From Methanosphaera stadtmanae (GTDB lineage Archaea; Methanobacteriota; Methanobacteria; Methanobacteriales; Methanobacteriaceae): a DNA stretch of 64,000 nt. Below the pieces are notes generated by a model. The model saw nothing but the letters and a program-made list of their open reading frames with translations. It made no database searches and was not told the DNA's origin. Both the position numbers and the translations under genes were made by a program. The first letter of the stretch is position 1; every line of letters begins with the position of its first letter. Where the stretch lies: positions 62,001-126,000 of the forward strand of contig SUTQ01000001.1 of the NCBI GenBank assembly GCA_015062805.1, in the 5' to 3' direction. Of the stretch, positions 44,735 through 53,484 are shown piece after piece.

Positions 44735-47374
44735 ATGGTTGCTTTTGAAAGAATAAAATGTGGTATTGAACAATTAGATGAAACCTTGGATAATATTCGG
44801 TTAGGAGATAATGTGGTATGGCAAGTATCAAATCTTAAAGAATTCTCATACTTTGCAGAACCTTTTATCAAACAGGCATTAGAAGACAAGAGAAATTTAG
44901 TATATATAAACTTTGGACTACATGAACCATTAATATCATTAACAGATAAAGATTTAAAGGAACTGGAAGAAATAAAGAATAATAAAGAAATAGAATTTGC
45001 AATGATTGAAAGAAATGGGATAAAAATATACAAAGTCGATCCAATGGAACAGTTTGAATCATTTACATTAGAAGTACATAATATAATTACCAAAGAGGGA
45101 TTTGATGCATTTTATGTATTTGATTGTTTATCGGACTTACAATCAATATGGTCCACTGATTTAATGATGGGAAATTTCTTCAGAGTAACCTGTCCATATT
45201 TATTTATTTTAGATACTGTTGCCTATTTTCCAATATTAAGAGGAAAACATTCTTTCGAAGCAATAGCAAAAATAAGAGAAACAACACAATTATTCCTGGA
45301 TATTTACTCTAATGATGAAGAAGTATATGTACACCCATTAAAAGTATGGAATCGATACTCAAAAGAGATGTTCTTGGGGCACAAATTCAATCCAAAAACA
45401 AATAATGTGACTGCATTAACAGATGGTATGGAAGTAAGCAACTTTTATAAAGTCATAAACTCAAGTAATCGAAATGAACAAAACACGGATAGTTGGGAAA
45501 GATTCTTCACAGCAACCAAACTTCTACATGATACGGGAATTGATGTTTCGGATAAATGTGACTTAATGTGTAATATGATGATGGCCAAAGACAAAAAGGT
45601 ATCTGAAAAAATTAAAGAATACTTTGAATATGAAGATTACATGGCCATATATGACAGATTAGTGGGAAGTGGGATGATTGGAGGAAAAGCTTGTGGAATG
45701 TTGCTGGCACGAAAAATTATAGAAAAAGAAAGGCCAGATATTTTTGAAAACTTTGAACCGGATGACTCTTATTACATAGGTTCTGACTTATTTTACACAT
45801 ATATAGTATCAAATGATTTGTGGAATATTAGAGTTCGACAAAGAACTAAAGAGGGATATTATGAAGCGGGTAAGGAATTGGAAGAAGGATTAAAAAATGG
45901 AACTTTTTCTGATGATATCAAAGACGAATTCCGGAGAATATTGGATTATTATGGGCAAAGTCCAATAATAGTTCGTTCAAGTAGTTTACTTGAAGATGGT
46001 TTTGGAAATGCTTTTGCAGGAAAATATGAATCAGTATTCTGTGTAAACCAAGGAAATCTAGAAGACAGATTAGAAGCTTTCGAAGAAGCTGTTAAAACAG
46101 TTTATGCAAGTATGATGAATATTTCCGCTTTGGAATATAGGGTATTAAATGACTTGGATGATAAGGATGAGCAAATGGGATTGCTTGTACAAAGGGTATC
46201 TGGTTCGTATTATGGGGACTATTTCTTCCCTACAATGGCTGGAGTAGGATTTTCATACAGCCCATATTTACCAACATCTAAAATAGAACAAAATAGGGGG
46301 ATGTTAAGATTGGTTATGGGGTTAGGAACAAAAGCAGTAGACAGAACACAAAACGATTATCCGCGAATAGTAAATCTAAATCGTCCTAATGCAATTGACC
46401 ATCCTGATGTAGCTGAACGACACAGATATTCCCAACATTCACTTGATATACTGGACATAAAAAACATATCAATTCATGAAATACCCGTAGATGAAGGTCT
46501 AAAAGTACTGCCACGTTATGCTAGAAAAAACGTAGTAGAACATGATGTTGATGCAGAACAGAGACTTAGAGAACGAGGACAGAATAGGGAAGTAGTATTT
46601 GTTAACTGTAATGGAATAGTACACAATGATACGTTTATTGAAATGATGAAAGAATTATTAAATACTCTTGAAACAGCATATGATTATCCAGTAGATATAG
46701 AATATACTGTAAATATAGGTCAGGATAATACTTTTGTCGTAAACTTATTGCAATGTCGACCACTGCAAATATCCACAACCAAAAAAGTGATAGAAATTCC
46801 TACAGATTTTGGTGAAACGTATTTCCATATAACTAATTCATCCATGGGTCGTTCACGTAAGGAAGATATAGAAACATTGGTTTATGTTGATCCTCATGAT
46901 TATTACGAATATCCATATGTTAAAAAAAGTTCTATAGCTAGAATAATTGGACAAATCAATGAATATTGTAAAGAAGGAAATAAAAATTCAATGTTGATAG
47001 TGCCTGGTAGAATAGGAACATCCTCTCCTGAATTGGGAATACCTGTATCTTTTGCAGAAATAAGTCAATTTTTGGCAATACTTGAAGAGTCTTATAGTCA
47101 GGTAGGGTATATGCCTGAATTATCTTTTGGAAGTCACATGTTCCAGGATTTAGTTGAAGCTGACATATATTATGGAGCAATTTTTGAAAATGAACAAAGG
47201 GTGGCATTTAATAAAGATTTAATAAAAGGATATCCGAATAAATTATATGATATTAACCCTCAGTTGGATGAAGAATTGTATGATATGATTCATGTTATTG
47301 AATTTAACAATCAAAAATTGGAATTTTATCATGATATGAAAAAAGATGAAAGTAAATGTATTTTGATAAAATAA
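44735..47374 (+). CDS. P-loop-less KaiC/RecA-like domain fused to PEP synthase-type nucleotide-binding domain (PPDK_N)
   Basis: The 879-residue protein starts like a KaiC-family ATPase (IKCGIEQLDETLDNIRLGDNVVWQVSN, residues 7-33). The Walker A loop is absent, and the LVYINFG and FDAFYVFDCLSDLQ strands follow. From about residue 310 it has the PPDK_N/PEP synthase ATP-grasp features GSGMIGGKACGMLLARKII and SPIIVRSSSLLEDGFGNAFAGKYESVF. Further on are LGLGTKAVDRT-like and VNLLQCRPLQ elements. The phosphohistidine and the C-terminal PEP/pyruvate barrel of true PEP synthase are missing. It may be a kinase or transferase acting on another partner, or a regulator. It is monocistronic and followed by T12. 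Confidence 0.8.
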   Translation: MVAFERIKCGIEQLDETLDNIRLGDNVVWQVSNLKEFSYFAEPFIKQALEDKRNLVYINFGLHEPLISLTDKDLKELEEIKNNKEIEFAMIERNGIKIYKVDPMEQFESFTLEVHNIITKEGFDAFYVFDCLSDLQSIWSTDLMMGNFFRVTCPYLFILDTVAYFPILRGKHSFEAIAKIRETTQLFLDIYSNDEEVYVHPLKVWNRYSKEMFLGHKFNPKTNNVTALTDGMEVSNFYKVINSSNRNEQNTDSWERFFTATKLLHDTGIDVSDKCDLMCNMMMAKDKKVSEKIKEYFEYEDYMAIYDRLVGSGMIGGKACGMLLARKIIEKERPDIFENFEPDDSYYIGSDLFYTYIVSNDLWNIRVRQRTKEGYYEAGKELEEGLKNGTFSDDIKDEFRRILDYYGQSPIIVRSSSLLEDGFGNAFAGKYESVFCVNQGNLEDRLEAFEEAVKTVYASMMNISALEYRVLNDLDDKDEQMGLLVQRVSGSYYGDYFFPTMAGVGFSYSPYLPTSKIEQNRGMLRLVMGLGTKAVDRTQNDYPRIVNLNRPNAIDHPDVAERHRYSQHSLDILDIKNISIHEIPVDEGLKVLPRYARKNVVEHDVDAEQRLRERGQNREVVFVNCNGIVHNDTFIEMMKELLNTLETAYDYPVDIEYTVNIGQDNTFVVNLLQCRPLQISTTKKVIEIPTDFGETYFHITNSSMGRSRKEDIETLVYVDPHDYYEYPYVKKSSIARIIGQINEYCKEGNKNSMLIVPGRIGTSSPELGIPVSFAEISQFLAILEESYSQVGYMPELSFGSHMFQDLVEADIYYGAIFENEQRVAFNKDLIKGYPNKLYDINPQLDEELYDMIHVIEFNNQKLEFYHDMKKDESKCILIK

Positions 47375-47378
47375 AATG

Positions 47379-47390
47379 TTTTTTTTTTTT
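47379..47390 (+). terminator. T12 terminator
   Basis: Twelve consecutive T bases begin five bases after the stop of the KaiC-like/PPDK_N gene. This is a strong archaeal oligo-T termination signal. Confidence 0.65.
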
Positions 47391-47450
47391 GGATGAAGAA
47401 GGGAGAATACTCATTTTTATTTTTTTAAAAAATTATATATGGTGAATAAT

Positions 47451-48428
47451 ATGTTGAAAATTAGCATAATTGGGGCTTCTGGTACAATTGGAAAAAATGT
47501 AGCATTTAATTTAACAAAAAATGAGGTTATTGATGAAATTGTATTATATTCTAGGAGACATAATTATGAAAAAATTATTGGAGAAGTACTGGATATTTAC
47601 GATGCACTTGTTGCAGAAAATATTGATAGTACATTAATTCCAACCTCTAACATTGAAGATATATCTGGTTCTGATATAGTTCTTCTTACAGCAGGTGTTC
47701 CAAGAAAAAAGAGTTCAACACGACTTAATTTAGCACAAACAAATTCCAAGATAATTAAAAAATATTCTCAATATATTGCAAAATATGCTCCTAATTCAAT
47801 AATATTGGTTGTTACGAACCCTGTTGATGTGATGACTTCAATTGCATTAGAATATTCTGGATTTGAAAAAACTAAGGTAATTGGTTTGGGAAATCATTTA
47901 GATTCACTTAGACTTAAAACAATTTTAGCAAAACATTTCAATATAAATAGTGGTGAAATCCATACTAGGGTTATAGGAGAACATGGTGAACATATGGTTC
48001 CTCTTCTAAGTTCAACTACTATTGGTGGGATTCCATTAAAATACTTTGTAAGTCATAATGAGTTGAATGTTAATGAACTGGTTATTAAACTAAACAATGC
48101 GGCAGAGGATATTATATCCAAAAAGGGTGCAACAGAATATGGTCCCTCTTATGCTATTGGAAATCTTATTTCTACTATTGTTACTGACAGTAGAAAAATA
48201 TTAACTGTTAGTACTTATCTTGAAGGTGAAATTGAAGATGTTTCGGATGTTTGTTTGGGTGTTCCAGTAATTCTTTCTAAAAAAGGTGTTGAACGTGTAG
48301 TTCCTGTTCGCATGAAAGATTATGAAAAAGAAGAATTTTTTGGGGCTGCTAAAGTTGTGAAAGAATGTACTGATAAAATTAGGAATTTATTGGAGGATTA
48401 TTATTTTTTTTTTAAAAAAAGTATTTAG
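47451..48428 (+). CDS. mdh: Malate dehydrogenase (LDH/MDH family)
   Basis: The 325-residue protein oxidises malate or reduces oxaloacetate with NAD(P). It has the Rossmann loop IIGASGTIG (residues 6-14), the substrate loop AGVPRKKSSTR, in which Arg at the discriminating position favours malate over lactate, VTNPVDVMT and the catalytic IGEHGEHMVPL. The start chosen has GGTGA seven bases upstream; an ATG four codons earlier overlaps that site. The last codons run through a T10/A7 homopolymer, giving an odd DYYFFFKKSI tail. The stop codon overlaps the stop of the convergent rnp2 gene. Confidence 0.93.
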   Translation: MLKISIIGASGTIGKNVAFNLTKNEVIDEIVLYSRRHNYEKIIGEVLDIYDALVAENIDSTLIPTSNIEDISGSDIVLLTAGVPRKKSSTRLNLAQTNSKIIKKYSQYIAKYAPNSIILVVTNPVDVMTSIALEYSGFEKTKVIGLGNHLDSLRLKTILAKHFNINSGEIHTRVIGEHGEHMVPLLSSTTIGGIPLKYFVSHNELNVNELVIKLNNAAEDIISKKGATEYGPSYAIGNLISTIVTDSRKILTVSTYLEGEIEDVSDVCLGVPVILSKKGVERVVPVRMKDYEKEEFFGAAKVVKECTDKIRNLLEDYYFFFKKSI

Positions 48429-48787
48429 ATAAGTTTATATTTTTTGTTTAAAGATTTAATTGTACCTGATGTACCAATAGTATGGACAACTAATCTATTT
48501 TTTTTATATCTATAAATTGAGTTGAATGCAGTAATCAATTCAGTTTCATAACCACGTTGACATTTGACTACTATGTTATATTGATTTCTTTTTTTATTTT
48601 CTATTTTTGAAGTATCAATTATCCATAAGTTTATTTTACTTGATTCAATTTCTCCATAGATGTTTATAATGCTGTTCCATAATATATTGAAGATTTCCTC
48701 TTTTTTTAAGTTTTCTTCACTATACATTTTTAGGCCAATATATCTTTTTTTTTCACGTAATGTTGGAGGTAAAATTTTTAATTTCAT
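48425..48787 (-). CDS. rnp2: RNase P protein component 2 (Pop5)
   Basis: Pop5 pairs with Rpp30 to activate archaeal RNase P RNA, which trims tRNA 5' ends. The 120-residue protein begins MKLKILPPTLREKKRYIGLKM and contains VVKCQRGYETELITAFNSIY, the RNP-like strand-helix typical of Pop5, ending with GTSGTIKSLNKKY. It lies downstream of rnp3 by 28 bases. In related archaea psmA follows next; here the next gene is the convergent mdh, with overlapping stop codons. Confidence 0.93.
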   Translation of the reverse strand: MKLKILPPTLREKKRYIGLKMYSEENLKKEEIFNILWNSIINIYGEIESSKINLWIIDTSKIENKKRNQYNIVVKCQRGYETELITAFNSIYRYKKNRLVVHTIGTSGTIKSLNKKYKLI

Positions 48788-48815
48788 GTTATCAACGACT
48801 ATTCATATAATTCTT

Positions 48816-49520
48816 TTAATCTTTTATAATTCTTACACCTTGAACAATACTTTCTTGATGTATGGTTATATTTTCAATTATTTCTAAGGGGTTTTGTGTA
48901 ATGCATTTTTTAGCATAATCAATGTCCATGTCAGTAAGTTGACTTAACAAAATCATACTTTGAGGTGACCGAACATCATAAAATGATTCACTTCCACTAC
49001 TTAAAATAGTTCTAAAACCATATTTTCTTTGCAACATAAGTAATTGGTTTATTTGATTCAATATTTTTGCTTTAAAATAACCTCTATGTTGCAATATTTC
49101 TGTTAAATTGATATTAACACTAATATTGTTCTCAACCATAAGTTTCGACAAAACATGATTGATACCACTATTACGTTTATGTAAATAGGGATGATTTATT
49201 ATGTCAATTTGTGGCGTTTCACAGATAATCCTATTAATTTTTTCTTCTCCACCATTAGCCATTATCAAATCTACTTTTTTATAGAGGCGTTGAACATCTT
49301 TTCTAAGCAATTGTGGATTTGTCTGATTAATAACTATGCCTTGGTATAAATCAAGTTTTGTAGACTCATTCAATTGATCAAAAGATTTTTTAATCTCATT
49401 TTCTTTCTCAAAATATTTTTGAGAATTATAAAATATACATGCACCTTTAAAATCAAATTTTTCTAACGTTTCAATAATTTCTTCCTTTGGCGCAATATTA
49501 AAATCATAAAAAATAGTCAT
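48816..49520 (-). CDS. rnp3: RNase P protein component 3 (Rpp30)
   Basis: The 234-residue TIM-barrel-like protein starts with MTIFYDFNIAP (family: fyDlnv), includes LIMANGGEEKINRIICETPQIDIINHP and NHVLSKLMVENNISVNINLTEIL, and FRTILSSGSESFYDVRSPQS with the conserved SSGA-type motif. It binds Pop5 in RNase P. It follows the COG1325 gene after about 36 bases and precedes rnp2, the standard archaeal order. Confidence 0.93.
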   Translation of the reverse strand: MTIFYDFNIAPKEEIIETLEKFDFKGACIFYNSQKYFEKENEIKKSFDQLNESTKLDLYQGIVINQTNPQLLRKDVQRLYKKVDLIMANGGEEKINRIICETPQIDIINHPYLHKRNSGINHVLSKLMVENNISVNINLTEILQHRGYFKAKILNQINQLLMLQRKYGFRTILSSGSESFYDVRSPQSMILLSQLTDMDIDYAKKCITQNPLEIIENITIHQESIVQGVRIIKD

Positions 49521-49556
49521 AAAATTAATCCTAAGAGTAGTTTATAAAAAATTTAA

Positions 49557-49985
49557 TTATAAGAAGTTAAAAAGTTTTTTAGCAACATTAATTGCATTTT
49601 CTTTACTAACTGGGTAACTAGCAATTTTAATTCTGATATGTATAGCATCACCAGAATAGGTTAACTTAAGTGTTTCATCATAAGCTAACTGTTTATCAAA
49701 TCTAAGAAATAGATTTCCTTTTTCATCTATTCTACGATCCAATTCATTTTTAATAATGGTTTTATCTTCTTGTGATAAATTATCATTTAAAAATGCTATA
49801 AAATCTTTGTTAGTTCTTTTTTTGGTAATTTTATCTGTTAATACTATGATTTTATTACCAAAATGATCTTCAGTTATACTTTTTTCTGGTAAAGAGTTTG
49901 AAAAGAGATAACTTATTGAAGTCATCACCTTTTCTTCGTCTTCGGTACCATAAACAAAAGTTCGATAGGTAATATTATGTATCAT
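49557..49985 (-). CDS. COG1325-type RNA-binding protein
   Basis: The 142-residue protein begins IHNITYRTFVYGTEDEEKVMTSISYLF, has EDHFGNKIIVLTDKITKKR, and ends with a strand-helix region (IHIRIKIASYPV). This matches the archaeal RNA-binding family encoded between rpl15e and rnp3, sometimes described as exosome-associated. Its start lies directly at the rpl15e stop with no gap. The role is not established. Confidence 0.8.
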   Translation of the reverse strand: MIHNITYRTFVYGTEDEEKVMTSISYLFSNSLPEKSITEDHFGNKIIVLTDKITKKRTNKDFIAFLNDNLSQEDKTIIKNELDRRIDEKGNLFLRFDKQLAYDETLKLTYSGDAIHIRIKIASYPVSKENAINVAKKLFNFL

Positions 49986-50531
49986 CTATCTAACCTTTTC
50001 AGCACCTTTACCTTTATGACGTAATCCTCTTCCTTTTTTACCAGCACTAGTTAATCCACGGAATGCACGTCTTGTGTGTTTTTTACTGCATATCCAGTTG
50101 ATTTTGTTATCGTGTTGGATTTCTGGACGTTGTGGGTCAACTAAGATTACTTCATAGTATTTTGCTTTACCATCTTCCCAAACCCAGTATGAATTGAGTA
50201 CTTCTAAGTTAGGGTATTTACGTGCAACACGTTCTTCTGCCATTCTTTGAATGGATTTTGCACCTGAAATTTTGTTTACACCCATTCTTTTAGGATCTCT
50301 ACCGTTTACAAATCTGGATTTTCTTCTTGATCCTCTTCTTACTCTAATTCTTGCAACAACATATCCTGTTTTTGCTTTGTAACCTAATTTTCGAGCTTTA
50401 TCAATCCTTGTTGGTTTATCAATTCTGATAATAACAGGTTGTCTTCTCCATTTAGGTAATCTTTCTCTCATAAGTTCTTTTACGTATGATTCACTTGGGT
50501 TTTTCCATGCTTCTTGCATATGTTTATACAT
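49986..50531 (-). CDS. rpl15e: 50S ribosomal protein L15e
   Basis: The 181-residue basic protein starts [12 protein letters not shown], contains [45 protein letters not shown] and the end [21 protein letters not shown], as in archaeal L15e. AGGTG lies seven bases before the ATG. It heads the rpl15e-COG1325-rnp3-rnp2 unit. Two GGGA...TCCC palindromes lie within 155 bases upstream. Confidence 0.97.
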   Translation of the reverse strand: MYKHMQEAWKNPSESYVKELMRERLPKWRRQPVIIRIDKPTRIDKARKLGYKAKTGYVVARIRVRRGSRRKSRFVNGRDPKRMGVNKISGAKSIQRMAEERVARKYPNLEVLNSYWVWEDGKAKYYEVILVDPQRPEIQHDNKINWICSKKHTRRAFRGLTSAGKKGRGLRHKGKGAEKVR

Positions 50532-50835
50532 ATATACACCTCATTGTTCAGCCTATAGGCCACATCCAATTTATTTTAATTGTGTATTAAGGGAGTATTC
50601 CCTCAAAATAAAAACTAATATTGAAATTTTTAAAATTAGTTTCTTTTTATCTTATTACAGTCATTAAATCGGGAAGATGATTCCCTAATTTTCATATAAT
50701 AATATTAGATTATTTATGAAATATCATTATATAATCTATATACTATTGAATATTTGTTTATGTTAGTATATAATGTTGTGGTTTATTATACATTAAAAAT
50801 AAATATTAATCTAGAATTTTTAAAGGGTTGATTTA
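50532..50835. promoter_or_regulatory. Divergent rpl15e/tfs promoter region with two imperfect palindromes
   Basis: AGGGA-GTAT-TCCCT (50590-50603) and GGGAA-GATGA-TTCCC (50671-50685) are the only GC-rich points in this 304-base gap. They resemble each other and the palindrome at 36.4 kb. They may be operators for ribosomal and transcription genes, or short RNA hairpins in the rpl15e leader. I see no gene. Confidence 0.45.
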
Positions 50836-51147
50836 ATGGAATTTTGTCCTGAGTGTGGAAAAGTTTTAATTCCAAAACATAATATTCTTCATTGTTATGG
50901 TTGTGGTTTTGAAAAAATCATTGCTGAAGAAAATAAGAAAGATTATGTTATCGAGGAAGATGTTTCAGAAAAACAGAATATCATAGTTACTGGGGATAAG
51001 GTAAACACTATGCCTACAACCAACGGTTTATGTTATCGTTGTCATAACAGGGAATTGGAATGGTGGATGGTTCAAACACGTAAATCTGATGAAGCAACCA
51101 CTATTTTTTATCGTTGCACAAAATGTGGCAATACTTGGAGACGTTAA
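50836..51147 (+). CDS. tfs: Transcription factor S (TFIIS-like cleavage factor)
   Basis: TFS rescues backtracked RNA polymerase by stimulating transcript cleavage. The 103-residue protein has two zinc ribbons: MEFCPECGKVLIPKHNILHCYGCGF (N-terminal) and CYRCHNRELEWWMVQTRKSDEATTIFYRCTKCGNTWR (C-terminal), the latter with the acidic DE loop that reaches the active site. AAAGGGTTGAT supplies the ribosome site. It is monocistronic and divergent from rpl15e. Confidence 0.96.
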   Translation: MEFCPECGKVLIPKHNILHCYGCGFEKIIAEENKKDYVIEEDVSEKQNIIVTGDKVNTMPTTNGLCYRCHNRELEWWMVQTRKSDEATTIFYRCTKCGNTWRR

Positions 51148-51164
51148 GAAACAAAAAAAGTAAA

Positions 51165-51512
51165 TTATTTGGAAAAACTTAAAGAGTACTTATTTAGGGA
51201 ACTTAGTACGCTATCAGTGGTTTTTCTTTGTATTTTGTCCAAGTTAGTTTTTTGTTTTTGAATAGTTTCTGTTATTCCTAATAACTTTTCAACTTCTTCA
51301 ACATCATCACTTTTACACATCCATCCGGTTGTGTTTCCTGCAACATTATCTAAGTTCTCAAAATTATCAGGGGTATAATATTTAAAATATGATTTAATTT
51401 TTGATTTTTGTTGTTCGTTAAGTGTTTGGGTTACTTGATAATATTTGGTTGATGTATTGCAGTCTAGCGTTGAAAGTCTAAGTTTTAGCTCTTGTTCATT
51501 ATTATTCATCAT
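51165..51512 (-). CDS. Unrecognised 115-residue protein
   Basis: The frame encodes a polar protein with no signal peptide or membrane segment. Visible elements are LNEQQKSKIKSYFKYYTPDNFENLDNV, a GNTTGWMCKSDDVEEVEKLLGI middle part, and a C-terminal helical, Lys/Gln-rich end. I do not recognise a family. It could be real: it has a continuous frame with ordinary codon use and no competing gene. The ribosome site is weak and two adjacent ATGs could serve as start. It converges with tfs across 17 bases. Confidence 0.55.
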   Translation of the reverse strand: MMNNNEQELKLRLSTLDCNTSTKYYQVTQTLNEQQKSKIKSYFKYYTPDNFENLDNVAGNTTGWMCKSDDVEEVEKLLGITETIQKQKTNLDKIQRKTTDSVLSSLNKYSLSFSK

Positions 51513-51879
51513 AACATATGTTCTTATATCTTTACTATATACTATACTTTTGGGTATTTATTTTCCAATATTTTTATACAATGTTTAATAATTGCAATAT
51601 TTTATAAAAAATAATTAAATCTCTATTTTTATTAATAATGATAATTAATTATGCTTATTTTTAATAGACTTTGAACTATTTTTATTTTTTTTTAAGTCAT
51701 TTTTTCTTCTATTTTTAAGACTGTATTTTTTTAAAAAAATAGTAAATATTGGTTTATTTTTTTTAAATAATTTTTTAAATCTGTTTTGATTAATTTAAAG
51801 CATTTGTATTAAAAATAATCTTTTTGCAATAATTTATAAAAAATAGGGGTGGGGAATGTTTTAATATGTTGTTAATTAA
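51513..51879. other. 367-base AT-rich gap, nothing recognised
   Basis: The region is dominated by A/T homopolymers. It holds the promoter of the 115-residue protein at its left end and the 3' trailer of ribC at its right end, where the minus strand reads CCCCACCCC followed by T6. I see no gene, RNA or repeat. Confidence 0.5.
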
Positions 51880-52344
51880 TTATAAAGGGCCTTTATTTTC
51901 TCTACCTTCACGAACTCCAGTTCCTGCTTCTTTTTTCATTTGTTCAGGTTTAAACAACATTTTAACCAGGTTATCTGCATGTTGGGTGGCTCTATTGTAA
52001 GCTAATTGTTTTAAATCATTTTCATCGTAACCTTCATCTTCATGAACAAAAACTTCTAAAATATGTGTATTGGTCATTAATTGGGCTTGTATGAGTCCTG
52101 TACTTGCTTCATGAGCACAAAGTTTATCAATTTTTTCTCCACCAGGCATACCAAATGCCATAACAATATCACAATTTTCTTCTTCAATAAGCTTTTTTGC
52201 AGCTACTGGTAAATCTTTAACTCCTGGAACATAAGATTCAATGAATTTTACACCAGTAACCTGTTTTTTTATTTGATTAACTGCAGCACTTGCCATATCA
52301 AAGCGAGCAAAGGTAGTGCTACATATTCCTATTCTTTTTGACAT
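51880..52344 (-). CDS. ribC: Riboflavin synthase, archaeal type
   Basis: The enzyme dismutates two 6,7-dimethyl-8-ribityllumazine molecules into riboflavin, feeding FAD and coenzyme F420 synthesis. The 154-residue product starts MSKRIGICSTTFARFDMASAAVNQI, has ESYVPGVKDLPVAAKKL and the catalytic-region CDIVMAFGMPGGEKIDKLCAHEAS, characteristic of the archaeal pentameric family related to lumazine synthase. It is the last of the four leftward genes metE-thyA-mch-ribC, about 19 bases after mch. Confidence 0.94.
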   Translation of the reverse strand: MSKRIGICSTTFARFDMASAAVNQIKKQVTGVKFIESYVPGVKDLPVAAKKLIEEENCDIVMAFGMPGGEKIDKLCAHEASTGLIQAQLMTNTHILEVFVHEDEGYDENDLKQLAYNRATQHADNLVKMLFKPEQMKKEAGTGVREGRENKGPL

Positions 52345-52363
52345 TAATTAACAACTCTTCTTT

Positions 52364-53347
52364 CTATAAAAATTTTACTTCTTTAACTTCAAATGATTTT
52401 TTAAGTCTTTCTAAATCGATACTGCCTGTATGGAACATTTCACCAGTAACCATGTCATTTACGATAACTTGTGCAGGTGCAAATACTTCCTTAGGTATTT
52501 TGTAGAAATCACCATCAGCTTCTTCGAAGAATTCGAGGAAACTTTTACCATAATTTTCAGATGAAGATGATGGTAAGTTTGTTGCTAACTCTTCTAAACT
52601 TTCTCCTTCATCTGGTTCAATATAGTAATATGTTCTTCCACCGAAAATAATGGCATCATTTGTTTTCCCCATAGCTTTAAGATTATCCGGATCTACAGGA
52701 GTAATAGGTGTAATACCTGCAGCATATGTAATTTTTGTTACATCAAAGTCCATGACTTCATACATTTTATAAATTCCAACTTCTAATGCACGGCCGGATA
52801 TTTGTATAGAACCAACAAGTGAGGCTGTAGGTGCTACTAAAATTGTTAAATTGTCTGTTTTTACTCCACATTCGTCTGCAATAAATTGTGCAACTTTTTC
52901 GTCAGGAAGTTTATTTGATTCTAAAGTAATCACTGCAATATCAGAATCTTCAGTATAATTTGTCATTGCATATATTTCATCATTTTTGAATTTATGTGTT
53001 TGTGCAGGACCGGATGCCATTGCAAAATAATCCTCTACTTCTATTTTCCAGCCTGCTTTTTGTGAACCTAATGTGGTTAATGCAGGGAAATCAGTTTTTA
53101 CCTTAACTGCAGGCATAGCCATTATATCACTTAAATCTCCAGGAATTGAAATACCTACATCACATATTCCACCTAAACAAACCTTTGTAAAAAGTTCTCC
53201 ACCTTTAATACTACCTTTGGCATTAACACCACAATCTATTACTAAAGTTCCATTGGATAATGTGGATGCAATCAATTTAAGTTTATCTGCATCAGCAACC
53301 ATTTTATCTGCAATTTTCTTTGCTGCAACGTTCATACTTTCACTCAT
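52364..53347 (-). CDS. mch: Methenyltetrahydromethanopterin cyclohydrolase
   Basis: Mch interconverts formyl- and methenyl-tetrahydromethanopterin in methanogenesis from CO2 (or the reverse for methanol growth). The 327-residue protein shows MNVAAKKIADKM, TLVIDCGVNAKGSIKGGELFTKVCLGG, FAMASGPAQ and AGITPITPVDPDNLKAMGKTNDAIIFGGRTYYYI, all typical of the family. GGAGAAAAAGG lies before the ATG. It follows thyA after about 137 bases and precedes ribC. Confidence 0.97.
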   Translation of the reverse strand: MSESMNVAAKKIADKMVADADKLKLIASTLSNGTLVIDCGVNAKGSIKGGELFTKVCLGGICDVGISIPGDLSDIMAMPAVKVKTDFPALTTLGSQKAGWKIEVEDYFAMASGPAQTHKFKNDEIYAMTNYTEDSDIAVITLESNKLPDEKVAQFIADECGVKTDNLTILVAPTASLVGSIQISGRALEVGIYKMYEVMDFDVTKITYAAGITPITPVDPDNLKAMGKTNDAIIFGGRTYYYIEPDEGESLEELATNLPSSSSENYGKSFLEFFEEADGDFYKIPKEVFAPAQVIVNDMVTGEMFHTGSIDLERLKKSFEVKEVKFL

Positions 53348-53484
53348 AACCTTTTTCTCCTAAATAATAGTTTATTTTATATCAATGTTAGTTTATTACG
53401 ATATATTTTACTCTAATGATTTTATAATAGCTTATTATAACTTTTATTAATATTAAATTTTATGTAATAAGGATATTGCTTTAT

